The notes under the pieces: model-generated
The model's database searches: none
What the model was told of the DNA's origin: nothing
Seen by the model: only the letters and a program-made list of their open reading frames with translations
Position numbers and translations under genes: made by a program
From: Bacteroidota bacterium
GTDB taxonomy: Bacteria; Bacteroidota; Bacteroidia; Chitinophagales; LD1
Assembly (NCBI GenBank): GCA_947479455.1
Contig: CANJZE010000003.1
Span: 84,956-148,955 of the forward strand
Direction: 5' to 3'
DNA length: 64,000 nucleotides
In this document: piece after piece, positions 1 to 8,621 of the stretch
Layout: each line of letters starts with the position of its first letter
Numbering within the stretch: position 1 is the first letter of the stretch

Positions 1-370
1 TGCCGTTACTCATATCCAATCCTCGCGTGGCTTCTTTCACCAGCATACTTCCAAACACTAAGCTTAACACCACAGCAACAATAATTCCTCTTTTAATTTC
101 TGCAAACGAAAGCATACCTGCTTGCACTGCCCGTATAGGTCCTATACGTTCATAGTTGTCGGTTCCTTTTTCGCTGTCGCCATAATCGTTAGCGAGGTTC
201 GAAAGAATTTGAAGCAGGAGAGTAGTTAGCAAACAAAGCAGCAACACGTTCCAAGCAAAATCATTTTTGTTTTCTGCAAACGCAATAGAACTTCCGGTAA
301 AAATGGAAGAAAAAGCGAGCGGGAGTGTTCGTAATCGAAACGCGTAAAGCCACGCTTTAATTTTACTCAC
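1..370 (-). CDS. menA: 1,4-dihydroxy-2-naphthoate polyprenyltransferase MenA (N-terminal part, runs off the window)
   Basis: MenA attaches the polyprenyl chain to 1,4-dihydroxy-2-naphthoate at the inner membrane in menaquinone synthesis. Only about 123 N-terminal residues are here. They begin with the typical WLYAFRLRTLPLAFSS segment, followed by a hydrophobic helix and then the UbiA/MenA prenyl-diphosphate and Mg2+ signature LSNLANDYGDSEKGTDN, then RIGPIRAVQAG. The start is a GTG at 368-370; no better ATG precedes the conserved N-terminus. It overlaps the stop of the upstream small gene by 8 bp, so the two are probably co-transcribed. The motif is specific for MenA over other UbiA members. 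The rest of the gene lies left of the window. Confidence 0.9.
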   Translation of the reverse strand, partial: MSKIKAWLYAFRLRTLPLAFSSIFTGSSIAFAENKNDFAWNVLLLCLLTTLLLQILSNLANDYGDSEKGTDNYERIGPIRAVQAGMLSFAEIKRGIIVAVVLSLVFGSMLVKEATRGLDMSNG

Positions 371-695
371 TTGTCTTTTTAATTTCCTGCTGATAAAAAT
401 GCCCGGTTTCATACAGGTAGCCAAGTATCAGTTCAACTATACGCTTAATTTTTGTCTTAGGTAAAAGCACTTCATAATTATTGCGTAGTCGTTCCACTAC
501 ATGGGTTACTAATTCTTCTTCTCTAATCGTAGAGCCAGCCGAGCCGTCCCATTTTTCAATAAATGCGTTAAGAATAGTGTAGGCTTCATCTTCTGAAATA
601 TGAAACTCTACATGTTTGTAAACATATTTTACCGTGTCGTAGTATTCGGGTTTACCGGTTGCGGGGGGAGTCCAGTTGTCTAGCACAGTTTTCAT
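363..695 (-). CDS. Hypothetical protein, 110 aa, upstream of menA
   Basis: This is a small acidic soluble protein with no signal peptide or membrane segment and mixed helical character. I do not recognise its family. The ATG at 693-695 (MKTVLDNWTPP) is preferred over an upstream in-frame TTG at 729-731, which would add 12 unconvincing residues. Its stop overlaps the GTG start of menA by 8 bp, which argues for translational coupling. A link to menaquinone synthesis would be inference from position only. Confidence 0.6.
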   Translation of the reverse strand: MKTVLDNWTPPATGKPEYYDTVKYVYKHVEFHISEDEAYTILNAFIEKWDGSAGSTIREEELVTHVVERLRNNYEVLLPKTKIKRIVELILGYLYETGHFYQQEIKKTSE

Positions 696-775
696 GACCA
701 AACGAAAGTAATTGTTTGAGGTGAATAACAAAAACTTGGCAGATAAAGCACATCTGATATATTCACCACCTTGAC

Positions 776-1315
776 ATGAAGAAGGGTTTGTTTGTTTTTT
801 TCTTTTTGCCTTTTTGGTTGATTGCGCAACATTGTCCTTATGACCATGAATCTATCATTGTGTTAGAGGTGCGTTGCGATGTTGATTCAACTACTATTCC
901 CGGATTGAAGATTACTCTTCGAAACAATCGAGGTAACATCATAATGAGTAGTTCCTATAATGGCAAGGATTGGGAAACGGATACATCTTTCTTTTGGTTA
1001 AATACTGATACAGCAACTTTAAGCGGGGTAATTGACAACAAACATGCATGGAGTCCCTGGAAAACACGCTTTTGGTTTGCCGGGGATAATTACGTTATGG
1101 TTTGCCCACGCGCAGAAAATTATAAAGGATGGGAAATTCGTATTGAGGATGTAGATGGAAAAAACAATTGCGGAAAATTTTATCCTACTACAGTGTTCGT
1201 ATCGTCCGATATTGTCTATCCACTCTGTAGTGCCTTCAGCTATTGGGATATGGGGGCCAAGTACGGTTTTGTAAAGGATTATAAGCCACATAAAGTAAAA
1301 TTGATTCGGAAGTAA
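776..1315 (+). CDS. Hypothetical secreted protein, 179 aa
   Basis: The N-terminus MKKGLFVFFFLPFWLIAQ is a clear Sec signal peptide ending near residue 18. The mature part is short and aromatic-rich with several cysteines (CPYDHE, EVRCDVDS, NNCGKFYP, YPLCSAF), and its repeated beta-like segments suggest a small periplasmic or surface beta-sandwich. No known domain is recognised. It stands between the divergent menA unit and the next T9SS gene. An antisense frame covers its 3' half but lacks any gene-like features. Confidence 0.6.
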   Translation: MKKGLFVFFFLPFWLIAQHCPYDHESIIVLEVRCDVDSTTIPGLKITLRNNRGNIIMSSSYNGKDWETDTSFFWLNTDTATLSGVIDNKHAWSPWKTRFWFAGDNYVMVCPRAENYKGWEIRIEDVDGKNNCGKFYPTTVFVSSDIVYPLCSAFSYWDMGAKYGFVKDYKPHKVKLIRK

Positions 1316-1411
1316 TTGCAATATATAGCCGTAGCACTCAAATTCGTTTTAGCCAGGTATTGCTGCTATACCTTGCATGTGTTTAAATTTTCTTCTTCTT
1401 ATTGTTTTCTA

Positions 1412-1419
1412 TACATTCG
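1412..1419 (+). promoter_or_regulatory. Putative -7 box (TACATTCG)
   Basis: TACATTCG fits the Bacteroidota -7 consensus TAnnTTTG with one change and lies 31 bp before the ATG at 1451. A T-rich stretch precedes it. It supports the downstream start over the longer upstream frame. Confidence 0.4.
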
Positions 1420-1450
1420 CCACTCATTTACTAAAACAAAAAAAAACGAC

Positions 1451-2776
1451 ATGAAAAAAAGTTTACTCGCTGTAGTCCTACTAATAACAACGTTTATCTC
1501 TCAGGTAAATGCACAAGTACTGAACTACAGTTTCGAAACATGGGGAACCGATACGTTCTACTTGGCTGCTAATGCCATCAGCAATTTACCTGCCGACACT
1601 ATTTCTTATCAATCGCCCACCGAATGGACAAACTCTAATCTCATCACCGGATTGGATTCTATTGGTAACAAAACTTTTGTTACACAAACCAATGATGCTT
1701 ACCACGGTTCTTCAGCTATTCAAATGATTACCGATTCGGTTAAGTTACCGGTTATCCCTGGTTTTCCAGCGGTAAAAGCGACTATTCCCGGCTTTGCTGT
1801 AAATGGAAAGTTTGTGGTTAATCCACAATCGCTTTTGTTAGGAAGCGGTGCTACTATTTCACCAATGGCAATTAAAGGAGCCGGTCAACCTATGACACAA
1901 CGTTTGAGCAAAGTAAAAGGTTACTACAAGTATAATCCAGTGTTTAATACAAACACGCAAGCGAATGATACTTGTTTGATATGGGCGACCTTACGCAACG
2001 GATTAGTTCCAATTGCCGATGCAATTTTCAAGAGTAACGTAACCACTAACGGCTATCAGCCTTTCGAAGTTTCGTTCACCTATGCTTCGTGCACCTTGCC
2101 AGATACTCTGGTAATTTTCTTAGCGGCTAGTGTTCCTAATGTAGCTGGTTTCCTTGGGGGTAATACCGGTTTACAAACGGGTAGCGTGTTTAAGGTGGAT
2201 AGCTTATACTATGAAGATGTTCCCGGTGGATATAATTTTGCTCCTATAGCGCGCAACGATTTTGATACCACTACAATGAGCACAGCTAAAACAACTATCG
2301 TAAAATTAAATGATGATGATTGTAATGATGCTGTTGTAGGCTTAACAGTTACAATGTTAACTCAACCACTTCATGGTACCGCGGTTGTTGTAGCTAATGC
2401 AATTAACTACACGCCTACTAGCGGTTATACCGGTATTGATAGTTTTAGCTACACGTTAAGCGATGGAAGTTTAACTTCTAATGCAACCGTAAGGTTTTGG
2501 GTATTTAATCCAAACAGTATCAATGAATCTAATTTAATACAAATGTCGATTTACCCTGTGCCGGCATCAAACGAATTGTTTGTGAAGTTTGAAAACACAG
2601 GCAAAACAATGGCTAAGGTTTATGATATGCTTGGTAACTTAGTGTTGAGTTCCACCCTTACTCAAAACATTAATCACTTGAACATTGAAAACCTTGCGAG
2701 TGGTTTCTATGGTATTCAGTTGATGAATGAAAACAATCAAGTTATTGCTAGAAGTAAATTTAGCGTAAGCAAATAA
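1451..2776 (+). CDS. T9SS type A sorting domain protein, 441 aa
   Basis: This is a secreted protein exported by Sec and then the type IX system. It has a signal peptide (MKKSLLAVVLLITTFISQ, cut near VNAQ) and a roughly 270-residue N-terminal beta-rich region. A cadherin-like/Ig-like module follows (APIARNDFDTT through YTPTSGYTGIDSFSYTLSDG). The last 75 residues form a type A C-terminal sorting domain starting MSIYPVPASNELFVKF and ending ARSKFSVSK. The ATG at 1451 is chosen because it starts the signal peptide and follows a promoter-like box; the frame is open further upstream to 1316 but that part is not protein-like. Ligand or substrate is unknown. A strong terminator follows. Confidence 0.85.
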   Translation: MKKSLLAVVLLITTFISQVNAQVLNYSFETWGTDTFYLAANAISNLPADTISYQSPTEWTNSNLITGLDSIGNKTFVTQTNDAYHGSSAIQMITDSVKLPVIPGFPAVKATIPGFAVNGKFVVNPQSLLLGSGATISPMAIKGAGQPMTQRLSKVKGYYKYNPVFNTNTQANDTCLIWATLRNGLVPIADAIFKSNVTTNGYQPFEVSFTYASCTLPDTLVIFLAASVPNVAGFLGGNTGLQTGSVFKVDSLYYEDVPGGYNFAPIARNDFDTTTMSTAKTTIVKLNDDDCNDAVVGLTVTMLTQPLHGTAVVVANAINYTPTSGYTGIDSFSYTLSDGSLTSNATVRFWVFNPNSINESNLIQMSIYPVPASNELFVKFENTGKTMAKVYDMLGNLVLSSTLTQNINHLNIENLASGFYGIQLMNENNQVIARSKFSVSK

Positions 2777-2800
2777 TAGGATCGTTTATAGGAAAATTTA

Positions 2801-2837
2801 AAACGCCTTCTGCAAAAGTGCAGGAGGCGTTTTTATT
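2801..2837 (+). terminator. Rho-independent terminator after the T9SS type A gene
   Basis: The stem ACGCCTTCTGCA / TGCAGGAGGCGT (12 bp with one G-T pair) has the loop AAAG and is followed by TTTTT. It lies 25 bp after the stop codon at 2776 and just before the convergent tRNA gene. Confidence 0.85.
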
Positions 2838-2840
2838 TGT

Positions 2841-2923
2841 GCCCGAAGGGAGATTCGAACTCCCACACCCTTACGGGCGCTACCACCTCAAAGTAGTGCG
2901 TCTACCAGTTTCGCCATCCGGGC
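2841..2923 (-). tRNA. tRNA-Leu (anticodon GAG)
   Basis: On the minus strand the 83-nt sequence folds as a class II tRNA. The acceptor arms are GCCCGGA and the pairing 3' end TTCGGGC, the D-arm contains AAACTGGTAGA, and the anticodon stem CTACT/GGTAG encloses the loop TTGAGGT with anticodon GAG. There is a long variable arm (CGCCCGTAAGGGTG), and the T-loop GTTCGAATC is intact. The long variable arm plus GAG make it tRNA-Leu reading CUU/CUC. No CCA is encoded. Confidence 0.95.
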
Positions 2924-2935
2924 TTTGAGAGGGCG

Positions 2936-2943
2936 CAAATATA
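2936..2943 (-). promoter_or_regulatory. -7 box of the tRNA-Leu promoter (TATATTTG)
   Basis: Read on the minus strand, TATATTTGCGC is a perfect match to the Bacteroidota TAnnTTTG box and lies 12 bp before the 5' end of tRNA-Leu. Confidence 0.65.
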
Positions 2944-2968
2944 GTTTTGAAATGCACTTGGCATAGAG

Positions 2969-3109
2969 CTACAACTTTAGTTTTTTCAAAAACTCTTTCC
3001 TTATTCCGCTTTTCAAAAACTTTTCTCTGACTCGGGCATCAGCTCTTGTTACAAATTTTTCTGAATGGATAACACTAAAAGGTAAGTACGGTTTTGTTGG
3101 TGGAAATTT
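2969..3109 (-). pseudogene. GIY-YIG endonuclease remnant (C-terminal half only)
   Basis: On the minus strand an open frame of about 46 codons ends at a TAG (2969-2971). It reads TKPYLPFSVIHSEKF, then VTRADARVREKFLKSG, then IRKEFLKKLKL. This is the C-terminal half of the small UvrC-like GIY-YIG proteins common in this phylum (pattern PF.LI..E.F.TR.EA..REK.LKSG). A stop codon sits directly upstream (3110-3112), and the GIY, YIG and catalytic Arg region is absent, so the copy is dead. It lies between tRNA-Leu and the TonB receptor gene. Confidence 0.75.
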
Positions 3110-3126
3110 TTAGCAGTTGAGGGGTA

Positions 3127-5682
3127 CTAAAAATTCACTATCAACTTCGCGTTAATTCTTCTTGACGAAAGATAATTGGGCACTGCGTATTGAGTGTTGT
3201 TAATGTCGCGCACCCACAAGTATGAAACGGTATTTGTAATTCCGAAAATATTGAAGACCTCACATGAAATCCAAACACCTTTTAATCCCTGATTGAAAAT
3301 AGTTATGTTTTTTGCCCATATAGGATTCCATAGTTGTCCGCTAAAACCAATGTCAACTCTGCGATAGGGGGGAAGCGTAAGTTTATCTTTATAACGATCG
3401 TTGCCCGGAGGACCGGTAGGTAAGCCTGTGCCAAAAACCATACTCAAATGCACCTTAATGAATTTGAACTTAGGAATGTAATCTTGAAAGAACATGGCAA
3501 AACTCACTAACTGGTTTGTAGGTCTGTTAATGTACCCCGGATAAATTACGGCCGTATCTGTTATCTTAGAAAGGTTTTTTGCCGTATAAGAAATTTGTTT
3601 GCCCGTAGAATCGTAATAGGCTGTGTATTTGTCGCCAATAATATCCTCGGCAGTATGCATTAAGCTCAAACTAATCCAACTCTCAGCACCTTCTACCAGT
3701 TCGCCATTTAACCGTAAATCAAGGCCTGTGGCATATCCCTTCGAAGAGTTAGTTCCGAAATACCGAATGAGCACATTGTCGTATTTATAAGGAACTAAAT
3801 CCCACATGTATTTGTAATACGCTTCAGTAGTAAAACTGAAATTTCGTTTCCATGCCTTGAACGCGTAGTTTAAACCCAGTACCGCATGAAAAGATTTTTG
3901 TGAGCGCAAATTGGTGTTCACATTTCCTTGTAAGTTGCGCATTTCTCTATAGAAAGGTGGCTGATAATAAGTTCCTGCCGAAGCAGTAACCACAATATCG
4001 GCTTTGCCCTTTGGTTTATAACTGAATTGAATTCGCGGAGTAATGATGGGTTCTTTGTTTATATCGCAATACTGAAAACGCACACCATAATTAAAAGTAA
4101 ACTTCGAAGTATCTCCAAATTTCCAGGTATCCTGAATAAAAGCAGAAACGCGATTGGCGTTTAAGTTGGTGTTGGAACGAAGCACACGGTCGTAACCAAT
4201 TTCATTTTTTACAGAAGTATAATAAGTGTCGGTGCCTACTACATAAGGATTGGTAAAATCTGTATTGAAACCAGAAGGCATGGAATGACCGGCAGAGTCT
4301 AATCGGTTCCATTCGCTTATTTTATCTTCAATAATTTCGTGTTTGTAGTCAACTCCCCATTGCAGATTATGTCCTTTCTTGAACCACGAACCTCGCGTGC
4401 CTGCAAAATAAATATCGCTGTTCAACGTATTGCGTGCCCAATCGTGCAAACCACCAACACCGAGCGAATACAACACCTTTCCAAAATTTTCTTTACCTAA
4501 ATCACTTTCAACTTGACTCAAATAATATTCTCCTAAAATATCGTAAGCTTCTTTTTCGCGGTTCAAATAATAAGAACCAAGGAATTTAATACGGAGGTCT
4601 TCATTCGGACTATAGTTAAATGAAAGTCCATTGAGTGCGGTTTGATATTGATCCGATTCCTGCCCATCGAAATAAACAGTGAGCTTTTTTACATCGGTGA
4701 GCAAACCGAAACTTGTTTCGCGAGTTACAGGTTTAAACACAAACTGATTGCGCGAATAGTTAGCAATGTATTCAATGGTGAGTTTTGGATGAATGCGATA
4801 AGTGAAGAAACCCTGCACGTCTAAAAAGTTAGGAGAGTATTCACCTTTAGTGTCTAAACTTTTTAGAACATATTGACTCAATCGTTGACGAACGCCAACA
4901 ATAAAAGTGAAGCGCTGTTTTTTATCGCAACCTTCTAAATGTCCGCCAACACCCAGCAAACTTGCGTAGAACGAACCACCAAATGCTTTGGGGCGCTTGT
5001 AAGTAACATCGAGCACACTACTCATTTTATCACCGTACCGTGCTTGAAAGCCGCCCGATGAAAACTTCACATTACTCACCATGTTTCCGTTTATAAAACT
5101 CAAGCCTTCTTGCTGTCCGTTACGAATTAAGTATGGACGATATACTTCAAAATCGTTTACGTAAACCAAATTTTCATCAAAGTTTCCACCGCGCACCGAG
5201 TAGCTTGAACTCAACTCATTATTTTTCGAAACACCTAATCCTTGAAATTGTAAATTCGATTCAAAACTTTCGTTGACCGAAGCAATCATTTGCTGGTTCT
5301 TTACTTCTACCGTGCTTACGGTATTATCTTTTCTTTCGCCTATGATATTCACATCCTGTTTCACATTCATTTTGAGTGAAACTGTTTGATTAATGGAAAT
5401 GGTTTCGTTTGGTAGCACCGAAATTCTACCGCGATACGGAACTGTGTTCAAGGAAGAAAACACAATCGTAATTTTTTTATCGGCAGGAACTTTAAGTGTG
5501 AAATGCCCCGTGGCATCGGTCGTAGTGTTATACTTTTGTTCTTCTTCCACCACCACCGTAATGTTATCTAAACTTCTACCCGAAGAATCTTTCACCGTTC
5601 CGGTTAAGGTACCAAAGCTTTGTGCAAAAGAAATGGCACTGATGAAGAGTGAAATAAAAAAAGGAATAAGTTTTTTGAACAT
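3127..5682 (-). CDS. TonB-dependent receptor with carboxypeptidase-regulatory-like domain, 851 aa
   Basis: This outer-membrane receptor is energised by TonB/ExbBD. The signal peptide covers residues 1-20 (ends ISFAQ). A CarboxypepD-reg-like domain spans about 22-105 (GTLTGTVKDSSGRSL). The plug spans about 130-240 and contains SYSVRGGNFDENLVYVNDFE and FSSGGFQARYGDKMSSVLD. The remainder is a 22-strand-type barrel ending in the aromatic NAKLIVNF. No SusD partner is adjacent, so it is not a SusCD glycan importer. It follows rpe by 28 bp and may be co-transcribed with it. The substrate is not predictable. Confidence 0.9.
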   Translation of the reverse strand: MFKKLIPFFISLFISAISFAQSFGTLTGTVKDSSGRSLDNITVVVEEEQKYNTTTDATGHFTLKVPADKKITIVFSSLNTVPYRGRISVLPNETISINQTVSLKMNVKQDVNIIGERKDNTVSTVEVKNQQMIASVNESFESNLQFQGLGVSKNNELSSSYSVRGGNFDENLVYVNDFEVYRPYLIRNGQQEGLSFINGNMVSNVKFSSGGFQARYGDKMSSVLDVTYKRPKAFGGSFYASLLGVGGHLEGCDKKQRFTFIVGVRQRLSQYVLKSLDTKGEYSPNFLDVQGFFTYRIHPKLTIEYIANYSRNQFVFKPVTRETSFGLLTDVKKLTVYFDGQESDQYQTALNGLSFNYSPNEDLRIKFLGSYYLNREKEAYDILGEYYLSQVESDLGKENFGKVLYSLGVGGLHDWARNTLNSDIYFAGTRGSWFKKGHNLQWGVDYKHEIIEDKISEWNRLDSAGHSMPSGFNTDFTNPYVVGTDTYYTSVKNEIGYDRVLRSNTNLNANRVSAFIQDTWKFGDTSKFTFNYGVRFQYCDINKEPIITPRIQFSYKPKGKADIVVTASAGTYYQPPFYREMRNLQGNVNTNLRSQKSFHAVLGLNYAFKAWKRNFSFTTEAYYKYMWDLVPYKYDNVLIRYFGTNSSKGYATGLDLRLNGELVEGAESWISLSLMHTAEDIIGDKYTAYYDSTGKQISYTAKNLSKITDTAVIYPGYINRPTNQLVSFAMFFQDYIPKFKFIKVHLSMVFGTGLPTGPPGNDRYKDKLTLPPYRRVDIGFSGQLWNPIWAKNITIFNQGLKGVWISCEVFNIFGITNTVSYLWVRDINNTQYAVPNYLSSRRINAKLIVNF

Positions 5683-5710
5683 CGGGAAGCTAAACGGAGA
5701 TTGACTTAGA

Positions 5711-6373
5711 TTATTTTGCAGAAGCGTATTTGATTTCTACAATTGTCTGCAAAGGATTTGCGGAACTAAACACGGCATTACCCGCCACAAGAACATCGGC
5801 ACCGGCATCAATTAATTCTTTCGCGTTCTTAATGCTAACACCGCCATCTACTTCAATTTTTGCTGTTGAACCTGAGCTTAGAATTAATGCTTTGGCTTCT
5901 TGCACTTTGCGAGTGGCGTAGGAAATAAATTTTTGTCCGCCAAAACCAGGATTTACACTCATGATTAAAACTAAATCGAGCAACTGAATAACATCTTTTA
6001 AAACCGAAACAGGAGTTGCGGGATTTAAGGCTACTCCCACTTTTGCACCGGTAGATTTTATTAAATGAATGGCTGAGTCGAGGTGCGTAATGGCTTCATA
6101 ATGCACAGTAATCTGGTGTGCACCTGCATCGCGAAATTGCTGTACATATTTTTCGGGTTGCACAATCATTAAATGCACATCGTTAAATTTGGTAGAGTGC
6201 TTACCCACTGTTTGCATTACAGGAATGCCAAATGAAATATTGGGAACAAAAACGCCATCCATTACATCAATGTGAATCCAATCCGCTTCACTGCTATTTA
6301 GCATCTCTATATCGCGTTGTAAATTTCCGAAATCGGCACTGAGCACCGAAGGGGCAACAATAGTTTTACTCAT
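5711..6373 (-). CDS. rpe: Ribulose-phosphate 3-epimerase
   Basis: Rpe interconverts ribulose 5-phosphate and xylulose 5-phosphate in the pentose phosphate pathway, in the cytosol. At 220 aa it is full length for the family. It is a TIM barrel with the conserved APSVLSADFGNL start. The metal ligands are His34 and Asp36 in HIDVMDG, the His in DVHLMI, and the Asp in KIEVDGGV. The phosphate-binding loops are VNPGFGGQKF and the late VAGNAVF segment. It sits between a lipoprotein gene and the TonB receptor gene, all on the minus strand with short spacers. Confidence 0.96.
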   Translation of the reverse strand: MSKTIVAPSVLSADFGNLQRDIEMLNSSEADWIHIDVMDGVFVPNISFGIPVMQTVGKHSTKFNDVHLMIVQPEKYVQQFRDAGAHQITVHYEAITHLDSAIHLIKSTGAKVGVALNPATPVSVLKDVIQLLDLVLIMSVNPGFGGQKFISYATRKVQEAKALILSSGSTAKIEVDGGVSIKNAKELIDAGADVLVAGNAVFSSANPLQTIVEIKYASAK

Positions 6374-6440
6374 AAAAGCGAAAGTAAAAACTTAAACCTG
6401 ATGAACACACGCAATGTAAACGGAGAGTTGTGAGTAACCT

Positions 6441-7004
6441 TTACTTTTTTGCATCGGCTTTAAGTTCAAAATCTAAAACTACATCATAAGGTTGAAGACA
6501 GATACCTCGGTTACCATAAGGTTGATTGTAAGTTAACACCAACATTTCAAATTGGTCGAGTGAAAAAATGCCGTTGATATCTCCACCGGTCATTTGAAGT
6601 GAAGTTGAACGTGCAAGAGTATCAGCAGGATTAGCATAACCGATTTGGTTACCAAGCCCGGTATCATTCACCTTGCGGATGAGTACATTGATGCCATTAA
6701 TGTCTTTCAAGGTTAAGCTATCTGTAGCCACTGAAACTTTGTAATCCGTGAATTTTGCTGAAACAATTCTGTTCTCATAAAAATAGTACCCCGCACTTTC
6801 GAACGCAGCCGCAATATCGGCTGTGTTAATGACATACTTTTTAGGATAACCGAAATTAGATTGAGTTTCAACCAAACAATATGGAGTAAGATTCAGTTTG
6901 TAGAGGAAGTGAACGTTTTCCTTTTTGCACGAATTCATAGAAACAAGAATAAGCAGCAGCAAACTTGCTTGAATAGTGAAAGAGGGGAAATGTTTTTTTT
7001 GCAT
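6441..7004 (-). CDS. Hypothetical lipoprotein, 187 aa
   Basis: The N-terminal segment FTIQASLLLLILVSMNSC is a lipoprotein signal with the acylated Cys in SMNSCKKE. The mature part is beta-rich with no recognised domain (VLDFELKADAKK at the end). It probably sits in the periplasm or on the outer membrane. It lies 67 bp upstream of rpe on the same strand. The function is unknown. Confidence 0.65.
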   Translation of the reverse strand: MQKKHFPSFTIQASLLLLILVSMNSCKKENVHFLYKLNLTPYCLVETQSNFGYPKKYVINTADIAAAFESAGYYFYENRIVSAKFTDYKVSVATDSLTLKDINGINVLIRKVNDTGLGNQIGYANPADTLARSTSLQMTGGDINGIFSLDQFEMLVLTYNQPYGNRGICLQPYDVVLDFELKADAKK

Positions 7005-7106
7005 TGTTTCAGTTTTGTTTAGTTCTAATCTTCTTTTGACTTCAATAGAACGACTAAGTAATCAGCAAATTACTTCTTATCACACTTTAGTAATCAGAAG
7101 GATGTT

Positions 7107-8441
7107 TTAGTAGGTGGCTCCGGTTTTAATCAAGGGTTTCTTTAATTTATATGTTTCGCCATGTTGCGTAAAATCAAGACCATCTTCTTCATCCTGCAAA
7201 CTTACGCGCAAGGGAACAATTTTATCGGTGATTTTATAAAGAATATAAGAACCACCGAAAGTATAAACGCTCACAATCACTAGCGCTATTATGTGATAGA
7301 AAAATGTAGTGGTGTGTCCGTAATACAAGCCCACGTCTTTTGCAAAAATACCAGTGAGAATCATTCCCGAAATACCCCCAATACCATGGCAGGGAAAAAC
7401 ATCGAGTGTATCATCGAGATTATATTTATTTTTTGCACGCACGGCCAAATTACTAATGATAGCGGAAACAAAACCAATGAACAACGCGTGAGGAATAGTA
7501 ACGAAACCTGCCGCTGGAGTAATAGCTACTAAACCTACCACTGCACCTATGCATGCACCCATTGCCGAAATCTTTTTTCCACGAACGGCATCCAAAAATA
7601 TCCAAGCCATCATTGCCGCAGCGCTAGCAACAATAGTAGTAGCAAAAGCCAATATTGCAGTAGTGTTGGCCCCTAACGATGAACCGGCATTAAAGCCAAA
7701 CCAACCAAACCAAAGCATTCCTGTACCTAGAATTACAAATGGAATATTAGCGGGCTCCTGATGTTTGTTATCGCCAAACGAAGTGCGATGACCAAGAATC
7801 ATGGCTCCTGCAAGAGCTGCATAACCGGCACTCATATGCACCACTGTTCCACCGGCAAAATCAAGAACGCCCCATTTATGCAAGAACCCTTCAGGATGCC
7901 AGGTCCAATGAGCAAGTGGAGCATAGATAAAAATAGAGAAGAGACAAATAAAAAGTAGGTATGCATTGAACTTCACCCGCTCGGCAAAACTTCCGGTTAT
8001 TAGAGCAGGCGTAATAATGGAAAACTTCAATTGAAACACTGCAAACAATAGTAGTGGAATGGTTGGGCACAACAAGGCATTGGCATTCGTATCTACATTA
8101 CGAAACATAAAATAAGTAAACGGGTTACCGATTAAGCCGTGAAAACTTTCACCAAAACACAAACTAAAACCTACACATACATAAAGCACCGTAATTACAC
8201 CCAGTGCCACAAAACTTTGCAACATTGTACTGATGATATTTTTTTTGCTCACCATACCTCCGTAGAAAAAGGAAAGCCCCGGTGTCATCAACAAAACCAA
8301 ACCTGCAGCGGTTAGCATCCAGGCAATATCGGCAGGGTTCAAGTTGGAAGAACTTGCTACAGAGGGAGCAGGATTGAAAAAAAGACCAATGCAACAGATG
8401 AAACCTAAAGTAAGAAAGGGAAGAAGGAATTTACTTTTCAT
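7107..8441 (-). CDS. amt: Ammonium transporter (Amt/Mep/Rh family), 444 aa
   Basis: This inner-membrane ammonium channel has about 11 transmembrane helices after a signal-like N-terminus. The twin pore histidines are visible as His202 in GGTVVHMSAG and His352 in FPCHGIGGISG. The Amt signatures FFYGGMVSKKN and GTGMLWFGWFGFNAGSS are intact. The length is typical. No glnK/P-II gene is adjacent, so regulation by P-II would have to come from elsewhere. The gene is divergent from the HU/SPOR gene, with a 180-bp spacer that should hold both promoters. Confidence 0.95.
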   Translation of the reverse strand: MKSKFLLPFLTLGFICCIGLFFNPAPSVASSSNLNPADIAWMLTAAGLVLLMTPGLSFFYGGMVSKKNIISTMLQSFVALGVITVLYVCVGFSLCFGESFHGLIGNPFTYFMFRNVDTNANALLCPTIPLLLFAVFQLKFSIITPALITGSFAERVKFNAYLLFICLFSIFIYAPLAHWTWHPEGFLHKWGVLDFAGGTVVHMSAGYAALAGAMILGHRTSFGDNKHQEPANIPFVILGTGMLWFGWFGFNAGSSLGANTTAILAFATTIVASAAAMMAWIFLDAVRGKKISAMGACIGAVVGLVAITPAAGFVTIPHALFIGFVSAIISNLAVRAKNKYNLDDTLDVFPCHGIGGISGMILTGIFAKDVGLYYGHTTTFFYHIIALVIVSVYTFGGSYILYKITDKIVPLRVSLQDEEDGLDFTQHGETYKLKKPLIKTGATY

Positions 8442-8621
8442 GAGGACGGAAGAAATTTTATCAGTGTAACGCGAAAATATTTAAATGAAAATCGTGTTTG
8501 CGAAATCTTATTCCATAAACAGCTGTTTTTTTCAACAAGTTTTTCACCAACACTAGTAGGCTATTGTAAAAATTCTATTTTGCACGCGGTCACACCAACA
8601 GCTTTTGCTGTTATTTAGAAA

